The notes beneath the pieces were generated by a model. The model was given only the letters and a program-made list of their open reading frames with translations. It was not told the origin of the DNA and did no database searches. Positions 1-10,653 of a stretch of 64,000 nt of DNA are shown here, one piece after another. Position 1 is the stretch's first letter; every line of letters begins with the position of its first letter. The stretch covers positions 15,376,001 through 15,440,000 of the forward strand of contig OY720098.1 in assembly GCA_963082875.1 (NCBI GenBank). Direction: 5' to 3'. The stretch is from Corella eumyota (Eukaryota > Chordata > Ascidiacea > Phlebobranchia > Corellidae). The position numbers and the translations under genes are program-made.

Positions 1-44
1 AAGTAATCAGTTTTGAGTAAATGTTTCAAAGTTTTTTGGGTTTG

Positions 45-206
45 GTGACCATGTCATAACACACTTAAAATCTTTATGTAAACATTAATACTTTTGGCAA
101 GTTTTAAATCATTAAATTGATTTTGTCATTTTTTCCCGTCGCATTGTTGTAATATTAATTGTATATCGTATTTATTATTTACTTTTATCAATGTGTGAAA
201 AACCCC
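45..206. repeat. Dispersed repeat, copy 1 of 2 (about 160 bp)
   Basis: This stretch recurs almost unchanged in direct orientation at 4079-4236, with only a handful of differences. It has no coding potential and no tRNA-like boxes. It lies in an ACAD11 intron and its twin lies in a later intron of the same gene. Its class is unknown. Confidence 0.8.
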
Positions 207-815
207 CCAAAAAAAAGGTTTCACTAGATAAAACTGTTAAAGCAGATGTTAAATAATTTTTGCGTATTAAATGTATTGCAACTTAAAACATATAGGCAAC
301 ATGTAATTTTTTACTTAAATTACTGTTTCTTTAATGATGTGTTCTTTAAAGGCAATATAAAATACCAACCAGACAAAAAAGCAATTTCAATTAAACCCTG
401 TAATAGTACTTACAGCAGTGTATAATTCTATATCAAATTAATTTGAAAAATTACCTTCAAAGCATTTTATCTTTTTTTAGTGGTCAATTAGGTTATATAA
501 TTTTTATTAATTTTGCATATTATATTATCATTTAATTATTCATTAGAAATTAATATTTATTAAATATATCAAAACATCAGATGTAAAATATTAATCATAG
601 CTGAAAATTTGTTATGTGTGTTTACATGTTAAAAAATTTTCTGAATAACTAAATTATAGGTTTAGTGAATAATTTTATTAGTTTCAATTATCAAACTATC
701 TTTAAAAGATTTTAAACCATCATTTATTTGTCAATCAAATTAAGTTAATATTGATTTTTGGCATTAAATATTTTGTTGTTCTGATTAAAAAAACTTTAAA
801 TTATTTGTTTTATAG

Positions 816-3800
816 ACACTGGTAATATGGAGGTCTTGCATATGTACGGGAGTGAATATCAGAAAGAGAAGTGGTTAAAACCATTAATGAATGGGAAAAT
901 TAGATCAGCATTCTGTATGACAGGTTAACATTTTTAATTTCTTTTGATTTATATGCCATGTAATAAATCTGGCTTGTTGTTTTAATTTAAAACATTTTTA
1001 TTTGGTCAACTGGAATAACTTTTTTAGGTTTTTTATCATTTTGGCCTACAGTAGGGTTACATTTGTTACCCAACTTTATCCTCAATGTGGGAAGGTCGAA
1101 TGCGCGACCTAAACATAGAGTAACCTTTGTTACCCTGACCCAGTCTCTGGTTGCCTGTGGCAGTTTGGAATATTATAGAGACTATAATTGCCCGGTAATT
1201 ATGCTGCTAACTAAGTGCTGGCTCAGCAGGAGTTCATACCATTTATAGCGCCCTACTCAAGGGCGCCACAGCATTAGAGCAGTGGGGATGGAACCTACAA
1301 CCTCATGATGGTGTAGCAAGTGTTCTTACCACTACACCACGCTGCCGGTTATATATTAATATTAACATTAAGTCTGTAAGAACTACAGTTTATTTAAAAT
1401 ACTGATACCGAATCTAGTTTACATCAGCATTTGAATTCTTAATAAGCTTTCTGGCCTTTTTTAATTATATTTTTTGAAATTGATAAAAATATTTATTTTA
1501 AAATGATTGCAGAACCGCAGGTTGCATCCAGTGATGCCACGAATATGGAGTTGACGATAAGACGTGATGGAAGTCAATATATTGTTAATGGATCGAAATG
1601 GTGGAGCACTGGTAAGTAAAAATCTTATTTTAAAGTTTGCAGCGGATATATATTTTGTATTTTAAACTTAGTTAAGCATTAAATCAAGTTTTTTTATATT
1701 TATTTATCTTCGATATGGGAAGGTTGACTTCACAACCAAAACATAGAGTAACATCGGTTTCATCGACCCAGTCTTGAATTGCCTATGGCAGTTTAGATAT
1801 TACAGAATATAATAGCCTGATAATCATGCTACTGATTAAGTATCGGCTAAGTAGGAGTTTATACCGTTTATAGCGTCTTACGCAATGGCGCTACAGCATG
1901 AGAGCAGTGGGGATCGAACCAAGGTCCTCATGTAACAAAGCCAAGTGTTCTGACCACCATACTATGCTGCCGGTTTTAAATATTTAAATTAACACACAGG
2001 AGCGGCAAACCCAAGATGCAAAATAGGAATTGTCATGGGTCGAACTGGAGACAGAAACACTCATCGCCATAAAAGCCACAGCATGATTGTTGTTCCGTTC
2101 GATACACCAGGTGTCACTAGAGTTCGAAATCTTCGCGTATTTGGCTACAATGGTTAGTTCATGTTGACTGTTTTTTTAGGTCGTTTGGGAATTTTTAATT
2201 TTTTTTTGTATTTTTATCCTTGATGTGGGAAAGTTGACTTTACGATCTAAACATAGAGTACTACCAGTTACACCGACTCAGTCCTGAGGTGCTACTGCAG
2301 TTTAGGATATTATACATTAAAATTGCTGCTTAGGGTTAAGTGTGGGATTAGCAAAAGTACTAACCTTTTATAGCACCTTACTTAAGGGGGCTACATCATG
2401 AAATCAATGGGGATTGATACCAGTACCTCATGGAGTAAAGCCAAATGCTTTGACTACTACAACACGCTGCTGGCTTATTGTTTTTACAGTTACCTTATTT
2501 TCGTATCTGCAAAGAGATGTTTTTGATTACACCTTTAATAGCCCCCCAAAAAAATAGAAAAATTATTGGCAGCGTGGTATGGTGATCAGAACACTTGGAT
2601 TAGAAAATGAGGTTATGAGTTTAGCTTTAAATGCTTGCCTATACCGTGGCGCCTTTGGGCAAAATTCTGTGTCAGAGTCAACTCAAAACTGATTAGGAGC
2701 AATAGATGTTACCTTTATTATGACATCGATATAAAGAAATACAAAAAATAAATCAAAATACTATAAAAACTATATTAAAAATTTTTATTCATTTTTGTAA
2801 ATTCTATAAGGTATATTTTCGACAAGATACTCAATTTTTCTCGAATGCTTTTATCGTATTTACAACTTTTTTTACCATCAGAGGCGCCAACGGGTCACTC
2901 GGAAATGAGATTTGATAACGTGAGGGTCCCAGTAGAGAATCTAATACTGGGCGAGGGAAGGGGATTTGAGATTGCTCAGGGCCGACTAGGACCTGGTCGA
3001 ATTCACCATTGTATGCGAGCCACTGGTGCGTATTTTTATCCTATACGTTTAAATAATTTTTTTATTTATTTTTTTGTAAATATCTTTATCCTCGATGTGG
3101 GAAAGTCGAATGCGCGACTTAAACATAGAGTAACATCAATTACTCCGACCCAGTCTCGAGTTGCCTGTGGCAGTTTGGGATATTATATAGATTATAATTG
3201 CCCGATAATTATGCTGCTGATTAAGTGCTGGCTTAGCAGGAGTTCATACCGCTTATAGCGCCTTACTCAAGAGCGCTACAGCATGAGCTCAGTGGGGATT
3301 GAACCCACGACCTCATGTGTGGTGTAGCAAGTGTTTTTACCACTACACCAAGCTGCCGGTTTATATTTATAATCTGTACCTTAAAAATATAAGAGAGATT
3401 TTACTTCCTGAAAATTTGGTTATTTTGACGAATTGTAATATCTATCGGTAGCGTGGTGTAAGGGTCAGTACACTTGGCTTTACTACATAAGGTCCTAGGT
3501 TTTATTCATATGCTGTTATGCTGTAGCGCCCTTAAGTAAGGTGCTATAAACGGTATGAATTCCTTCTGACCCGATACTTAATCTGCAGCTTAATTTTAGG
3601 GCAATTATAAACAATAGTATCATAACTGCCAAAGGTTAAGAAGTTGACCTTTTTACATCGAGAATAAATAAATATAAAAAAAGGATCTATATATGATTGG
3701 TCGACTAGTTTTTGAAGTTCTGTCACGTGACTTTGCTGTTTTTTAAAAAAAGAAACGGCTAGGTAAAAAAAGTGCTGTCGGACTTAAAAATAGTTAAAAA

Positions 3801-6475
3801 TTGTAACTTTTGTCGTCCTCACATAGCCTTTAAGGAAAATCATTTACACAGGCATCCACCCATATAAGCGATAGCATTTTACCGAATAAAAACTTTTCCG
3901 AAATCCTAAATTTCCAAAACGATTTTTTCCAAAATCTTCGGACGAAATTTAAGAGGATTTCCCAAAAAAGGGTGGGGATAAAATGGGGGAAATAAAAACA
4001 TTTCGCTGACGGTGAATGGTGTTTTCGAGGTTATAGCTTGCGGCGAAACCTTTTTTTATCCATATCAACTTAAGGCTCGTGACCATGCCATAACATACTT
4101 AAAATCTTTATGTAAACATTAATACTTTTGGCATGTTTTAAATCATTAAATTGATTTTGTCATTTTTTCCCGTCGCATTGTTGTAATATTAATTGTATAT
4201 CGTATTTATTATTTACTTTCATCAATGTGCGAAAAACCAAAAAAAAAACAGGTGATAGCTTTTTTATGTTTATTGGGGGTAAGGGGTGCAGTTGTGCGTG
4301 AGCTACCCGTTAACACCGGGCTCAAGGGCGAATAGTGTGGCATTGGTGCGGCTCGAGCGGCAAAATGTTTATTCGGTAATACAACACTGTCACGCGATCC
4401 AAAACCATACCTAGTTTTCTACCTTTTGAATAGCTTTTTTGTTGAATAAACACTTTCAAAGGTCTGGCCGAAGTTGCTTTGGAGCTTTTACTGAAAAGAG
4501 CTGCTGAAAGAAAACCGTTTGGGAAACGTATTCTTGAACACGTAAGTTTTAATTCTTTTTTGTTATTTGATTTTGCTTGTCTTAATTTAAGTAGTTTTTT
4601 TTTGTTTGGTTTTGAGTAATTTAATGTAATTTTATTTGTTTTTATCACATTTTGAATTATTGTGTATTACCAATACCTGGTTCGAAATTCTTTCTATGTA
4701 GTAATAATATTAAAATATGGCAGTAATACGTTTAAAATTGAAATGACCGTTTTTTATGTATTATTAAGGTCATTTTCTTACTAATGCTCTATGCAAGGGC
4801 GATTACAAAAAACTATAGTTAAATTTTTTATTTTATTTGGGGGTCCGGGATTTTTATTTTTCTGGAAAACGGTGTATTAAGACAAGTTATAACGGGAGCG
4901 TTGTTGGGCTCGAACTTAAGACCCTTTTGCCCGGATGCCATAACCGGTGTGTCTTACTACCGGGCTTGTGTCTTACTAGCGCAAAAACTTAGTTCACGGT
5001 GATAAGTTTATATATTTTTTTAAGTGCGGAGCATGTTTTAAGTTATTCGTTAATTTTGAGGCATTTTTAAGTTATCTGTAAACGTCGGGCTCAAGAGCGA
5101 ATAGTGTGGTATTGGCGCGGCTTGAACCCAAAACCTTTCGGCTCGTAGTTCGCTGCCATAAGCGGGACCAAGTGCAAATAGTGTGGTATTGGTGCGGCTT
5201 GAACCCAAAACCTTTCGGCTCGTAGTTTGCTGCCATAAGCGGGACCAAGTGCAAATAGTGTGGTATTGGCGCGGCTTGAACCCAAAACCTTTTGGCTCGC
5301 AGTTCGCTGCCAAAAGCAGGACCAAGTGCGAATAGTGTGGTATTGGCGCGGCTTGAACCCAAAACATTTTGACCTGTAGTCCGCTGCCATAACCGGTATA
5401 TCACACTACCAGAATAAGTGTCACACGATTTGTTGTATCTGCAGCAAGTTGTACAGCATCAAATCGCTGAAAGTCGCATTTCAATCGACCAATGTCGCCT
5501 CCTTACTCTCAACGCGGCAAGCATGATCGACCTACACGGAACAAAAAAGGCCAGGAAGGAGGTAAGGCTTCTGGTAACTTGTTGTTTTATACAGTATGTA
5601 CCAGATGTTTTAGTTCCTGAGCTTCTGTAACGCAGGAATTAGTGCGCTAAAGCAACATCCTGTATAGTTTGTTATTACTCATTGTTACATTGTCTTACAG
5701 ATCGCGATGATTAAGATAGCGGCTCCGAGAATGCTTTGTGCTGTTATTGACAGAGCTATACAAGTGCATGGGGGCGGTGGCGTTTCGCAGGATTTTCCGC
5801 TTGCGGAAATGTGAGGATTTTGTTAATTATCTAAGTTTCATGGAAATACATGTGTGGTCCGTCCACCTGGCGAATTTGAGGCTTATTTATCCTATACTTA
5901 AGTGGAAATTGTTGTTATTTGGCTCATTGAGTATTTTATAGTGTATATTAACCATCTAAATCAATAACCACAACCATACATATATTGGGAATTATACATC
6001 AATTCCCTTTATTGGCAAATTCTAAGCTCTTTTAGGTACATTTTTTTATGTGTATATCTTTAACCTCGATGTGGGAAGGTCGAATGGACGACCTAAACAT
6101 AGGGTAACAACTGTACCCCGATCCAGGCTTGATTTGCCTTTGGCAGTTCGAGATGTAATAGATTATAATTGCCCCATATTTACCCTGCTTATTAAGTGCT
6201 GCTTTAGCAGGAGTATATACCGTTTATAAAGCCTTACTCAAGGGCGTTACAGCTTGAAAGCAGTGGGATTGAACCCACAATCTCATATGGTGTAGCAATT
6301 TAAAAAAAGCTATTGCAAAGAGTCTAAAAGTTTTGTTAAAAGTTGGTTAATAATTCTTTTTTAAAGGTATGCTATGGCTAGGACACTAAGAATCGCTGAC
6401 GGGCCGGACGAGGTACATTTAGATAGCGTTGGAAAATTGGAGATTCGTGATATTTTTGTTAAATCAAGATTGTGA
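816..6475 (+). CDS. ACAD11: Acyl-CoA dehydrogenase family member 11, C-terminal part (8 exons)
   Basis: Exons read by splice sites and phase: 816-923, 1513-1611, 2000-2152, 2882-3025, 4462-4541, 5445-5561, 5701-5810, 6367-6475 (TGA). The translation runs from [20 protein letters not shown] through [20 protein letters not shown] to [16 protein letters not shown] and [10 protein letters not shown], which matches ACAD11 (and its paralogue ACAD10) rather than other ACADs. These are FAD-dependent acyl-CoA dehydrogenases of mitochondria or peroxisomes, and vertebrate ACAD10/11 also have an N-terminal aminoglycoside-phosphotransferase-like kinase domain linked to hydroxy-fatty-acid breakdown. Here only the middle and C-terminal dehydrogenase domain is inside the window; the start lies upstream. 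Asp in ADGP sits where MCAD has its catalytic Glu, as in human ACAD11. All introns are phase-consistent, and no lesion was seen. ACAD10 is the main alternative. Confidence 0.92.
1068..1349 (-). repeat. tRNA-derived SINE, family 1, copy 1
   Basis: Read on the minus strand, the element opens with a tRNA-like head (GGCAGCGTGGTGTAGTGGTA at its 5' end) with a B-box-like GGTTCCATCCCC, followed by a non-tRNA body of about 200 bp. At least four near-full copies lie in ACAD11 introns, with partial copies elsewhere. The two internal RNA polymerase III boxes are the reason for calling it a SINE. Confidence 0.75.
1703..1975 (-). repeat. tRNA-derived SINE, family 1, copy 2
   Basis: This has the same order of parts as the copy at 1068-1349: tRNA-like head at the right end and body to the left. 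It is diverged by scattered substitutions. Confidence 0.7.
2212..2476 (-). repeat. tRNA-derived SINE, family 1, copy 3 (diverged)
   Basis: This older copy of the same element has the head at the right end, ending in the complement of CAGCAGCGTG. It carries more substitutions and small gaps than its neighbours. Confidence 0.65.
2565..2690 (+). repeat. tRNA-derived SINE, family 1, head-only fragment
   Basis: The tRNA-like head GGCAGCGTGGTATGGTGATC is followed by a short degenerate body. It is on the opposite strand to the neighbouring copies. Confidence 0.55.
3083..3359 (-). repeat. tRNA-derived SINE, family 1, copy 5 (well preserved)
   Basis: This is among the best preserved copies, with head and body both present. 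It lies just downstream of the fourth ACAD11 exon in the window. Confidence 0.75.
3453..3668 (+). repeat. tRNA-derived SINE, family 1, opposite-strand copy
   Basis: The head lies at the left (GGTAGCGTGGTGTAAGGGTC) and the body follows to the right. It forms a loose inverted pair with the copy at 3083-3359, about 90 bp apart. Confidence 0.65.
4079..4236. repeat. Dispersed repeat, copy 2 of 2
   Basis: This is a direct repeat of 45-206. It is followed by a tRNA-like fragment of the second SINE family (about 4290-4370). Confidence 0.8.
4890..5098 (-). repeat. tRNA-derived SINE, family 2, decayed copy
   Basis: On the minus strand there is a head with ACCGGTTATGGCATCCGG and a B-box-like GTTCGAGCC. 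It is closely related to the copies at 18526 and 21893. It runs directly into the 77-bp array. Confidence 0.55.
5100..5409 (-). repeat. Tandem array of a 77-bp tRNA-like unit, four copies
   Basis: The motif ATAGTGTGGTATTGG recurs at 5101, 5178, 5255 and 5332, exactly 77 bp apart. Each unit, read on the minus strand, holds a GGGTTCAAGCC B-box-like element and a degenerate tRNA-like core related to SINE family 2. Because 77 is not a multiple of three, overlapping open frames in all three minus frames are by-products and do not mark genes. The array is in an ACAD11 intron and ends about 35 bp before an exon. Confidence 0.85.
6058..6300 (-). repeat. tRNA-derived SINE, family 1, copy in last ACAD11 intron
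   Basis: The body and part of the head of the family-1 element are present. The head is truncated at the right end, where it stops at the tRNA-like A-box region. Confidence 0.65.
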
Positions 6476-9400
6476 AGCAAATCTCCGCTATTGCTTTGCG
6501 CTGATGCTGAAAAGTAAATGCTTAAAATATATGCAATAATTGTTTTTGAAGATCTATTAACCCGTCGAATCCACGCAATCGAGATCTAACTGTATTAAAG
6601 ATGCTTTTTTACTAATTCCATAGAATTCTGCTTGATATATATCTTAATTGTTATTTAAAATTACTTCTTTTAAATTAATAAAAAATTCTATAAGAAAAAA
6701 AAGCTTATTTTTATTATGAGTTGAAATATTAAAGATCAAATAAATATTATAAATAGACTAGTAGACAAAATAGGGGTTTATAGGCAGCTAGCCTTATTTT
6801 TTGGGTCTTTTATTGTTAAGGGATTCACATGCTTAAGCCCAGATAAACTAACATTAACACTGTGATTTATAGTCTATATTGTTATTTCAACGCGTAGGTA
6901 CATAAATGCAATGGGTGAATGTATGGTTATTGTAACGCGTCGTTGAACTCGATAGAAATTACGTAATAACAGTTTGTGAATTTGCTTTTTACCAGTATAA
7001 TTGTTTTGATCAAAACAAGGATAGTGATTTATAATGGTATTGTTTAAGAGTTCATATGTTACGTAAGTATGGTACTCTAATTCCAATATCCTACCATCAG
7101 TCTGTTATTTACCAACAAGATAAAATAGTTTAACAAAACAGTAAGGAGCCCACAATGATAAAATCTCATCTGTTACCAAATTTATGCTGTGGAGTTTTTT
7201 CAGTTCCGCCCTGGCATAAAACAAAAGAATTTTAATTTTGAAAAGAAAAAGGTGAAATCAATTTAAAAATTTAAATTGGAGTAATTTATCACAGTTATTT
7301 TTACTTGCGTAGAAAAATTTAAATTTTGTGGTATTGTGGTGTATCAGTTTATAAATACAATATCTGTTCATTTTCATACCCAGGCCTGTTTCTATTTTTA
7401 AAATTTTTACTTTACTTTTTGTATAGAAAAATGTTTGTTTGGTAATACTAGGAATTCGATATTTCAGACTCAAGTAAAGTGTAGCGTGAATCTTGGTTTT
7501 TGTTTTCGGTACAAAAGCTTAAAACGTCATGTGTACTGACGTCACGAATTCTGCGAATTACCAACTGAACGTAAAGTTACGGTGACTGAATTGCAATTCG
7601 TTTTTTTTAAATAAACTTAGACCGCCTTTTCCATTGCTTGGTTTTTAAAGGATACGGTAGTTTATGATCATTGTTTGTTTATGACTTTAGTCGTAGGTGT
7701 TTTAATGAATATTGTATTTTGATGAGTAGGTTAAGATTTTGTTTATAGAACTGAAAGAGGTGTGTATTACTGACTAGACTTACTTCATAATTTGGCAACG
7801 CGCGCATTGCTTTAGTAGGTTCGCGTGGTAATAAAAAAACTCTACCATTCATTTCTATTTTAAGCCTTAAATGTTAAAGACACATTTGCAGGTTTTGTAA
7901 TTTAATATTGCAGGTATAGATAAACAAATAAAGAAATTATTAAATAATTAAAAGTTACTGGCAGAAAATATCCTTGATATAAGTTAGAGATTTAAAAAAA
8001 CAGAAAGTCTGGTGAACTAAAATAAAAATACCGTTGATAAGATTTCTTTTGTAAACGTTGTTTTAAAATGAAATTTGGTTAACTTTTATAGATTTTGGTT
8101 TTATTCTTACACTTACTCCTACGTTTTTAACATGATGCGTTTTTAAAAAAAGGGCGCCATTTTTTCTGTAATCTGGTAAATATATTTGCGGTCTTGAAAA
8201 TAAAACTTTAAAATTATACTAGATTGGCGTTTAAAATATACTTTATGAATTTTTACGCATGATTAAATAAAAGCTAAATAACGTTTTCTACATACAATAA
8301 GTGCACGTAAAAAGAATACACCATGCTTAAAAGTGATTTTGTACCTGTCTGGCATCTTACAGGTATGTTCTTATGCTTGTTAGACTTTTTATTTGATATC
8401 TATATATTTTTTTTATTTTTTAAGCCCATCTATACAATATATATCATTTTATATAAACATTAAAAAAAGAAAACCGTATAAACATAGCGGTCAAATATAA
8501 CGTTTTAAATAATACCTTTTACCTAAAGAGGGTTAGGTCAAAGGTGCCTTTTTTCTTTTTTAAAAACAAAAGTCTTCAATTCGTTTTTAACTTAATAATT
8601 TTATGATATACATTAGGCTAAGTTTTTAAAACCTTGTATCAAACTTTGGTTTTTATAAAACGAAAAAGCATTTAAATACCTATGATCAACAAAGTTGGTA
8701 GGATTTTTATAATAGTGTTATCGTTTGTATTGTTGGAGTGTTAAGACAAGTTAATTTAAGGCAAAGACTAGTCAAAAAATAATACGCATTTTCTCACAGT
8801 TAACCCGTTATAGCAAACCAAATCGACTAAGGAAAACCTGAGGTTAAATAATTTAAAATAAATATATTATAATTTGTTTTTTAGAGGAGTCGGGCCGTTT
8901 TAGTAGAATATTATTCAGGGATCAAATTGCATTGTTTTAATTCCAATTGTCCCTCTTACACAACACAATAAAACAGTCATAAGTATTCCAATTTAAAAGT
9001 GTTTGTAAAGATATTTGTTTAAACATATTTTACTTAGTTTTGTCTGTTTTTTTATATAACAATGTGTTGTCAGTCAATATACACAGTTCTGAATTGTATA
9101 AGTCCTATGGGCGTTATCGCATTTAAAAAAAGAATTAATTGACTGCATTTGTCTTCTGTTTAATAATAAAATAAGGTTTAATTTTTTATCTTTTTGCATT
9201 AAAATGCTATACGGAATTTCCTTAAATTAATTTGTCAGCTAGGACTATAGCGAGCTAAAACAATTATTAATGTGTTTTATCCGGTTTGGAAAGTAGAACA
9301 ATCAGTTTTAGGTTCACATGGATTATACAGTTAGCTTAATACGACCACTAACTCTTATTAGTAAGAGTTACTTGCTTATTAATACGAGTTACTTCATAAG

Positions 9401-10653
9401 CCAAAATATTAAATAACGATAGACATTATAGTTGAAAAAAACAGTTTTTCTTAGATTAGTTTTGACGTTATAAAAACAAAAATTTTTAGTTTCATTTTTA
9501 AAAGATATTAACGTTAGCAATTTTTTAGAAGGCGACAAAGTTTGTTAAAAGCATAAGATTAGGCCATTGAACTCTTATTAAATGTAAATGACCTTCAACT
9601 TGACTTAGTCTATACTATTACTGTTTTTATAATTGTTTTTTATAGAGACAGAGATTTGTTATAAAAAAAATAATTTATCATGTCTACCGTAATGTCGGGC
9701 ATAGTTTTAATAACAGGAGTTTCATTTATTTTGAGAAAGGGTTTGTTTTTTTAACTTTAGGTTGTTATTAATAATATAATGTTTAACTATATATTCCTTG
9801 GTAAACTTCAAATTACATAGGTAGTGTTTACAATTTCATTAAGGAAGTAATCAAAAATGTGATATGACATTTTGAATTTTTCGCTCAATAACAGGCAGCT
9901 CACAAGACTTCTACACACAAATTTTATAGAAAATTTCACTATAGATTTTTCTTTGTAAAATATTTAAAGGTGGTTATTTAGGGATTAAGGCTGTATCATT
10001 CGATTTTGCTTAAACTATATTTTTGTAGGGTTTTTAGCTAGCGTAGAAAATTGGTATTAGCAATAAAGAACCCACTTCAGTGAACAACAGTTTGTATTAA
10101 GTGAGTTTATTCACATTTGCATGGTAACAATGTAAATTTAAGTTTAACGTTAAGGCAGAATTGTTCTAAAAAGTTGTTAATTGGCCAAGGCAAGTTATTT
10201 TGGGTTTTCTGTATAATATTTAGGATTTTACACACAGCAGGCCCAAAAATACCCTAATTAAATGCTCATTTATATGTTTGCCTTTAGAAAAATCATAAAA
10301 AAATATAAAAGCATAGATTGTTTGTTATAAACTAATATATGTTTATCTCTAATTAGGTTTAGAAATACTAGAATTAAATATTGATAATGTAAATTCAAAA
10401 ACCAGTTGCTTAAAAGGTCGTTTAACATTAAAATACGTCATAATTTGCATTGTGTGTTGTGAATGCACTTTGGTCAAGTCACGTGGTAGTAAAATATTTT
10501 GGTTGCGGTTGCCTGCTGAATCTATGTGTATATTTTTAAAGATATTTTTAAATGCACTTATGTATGATAAGATATATAACTATTTTTAAGTTATTATTCT
10601 TGTATTTTTTAGGATTGTGGTGAAACATTTATTAGGCAATAGACATATTAATT
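6476..10653. other. Intergenic region between ACAD11 and FCSK
   Basis: About 4.2 kb of AT-rich DNA. No open frame resembles a known protein. A polypyrimidine tract and AG at 10602-10612, about 40 bp before the FCSK start, could be a cis- or trans-splice acceptor. A short perfect hairpin (8-bp stem, 4-base loop) lies at about 9350-9370. Otherwise I see nothing structured. Confidence 0.6.
7537..7544. promoter_or_regulatory. Consensus CRE-type palindrome
   Basis: TGACGTCA is the full palindromic CREB/ATF site. It lies in the ACAD11-FCSK intergenic region. A single 8-mer can occur by chance, so this is only a candidate. Confidence 0.3.

Noticed and set aside
45-4236. The 160-bp direct repeats as ends of one large mobile element
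   Set aside because: The sequence between them holds ordinary ACAD11 exons and unrelated SINEs, with no element genes.
5050-5404. Three overlapping open frames of about 100 codons on the minus strand
   Set aside because: They are the same 77-bp tandem repeat read in three frames; the repeated peptides follow from the DNA period.
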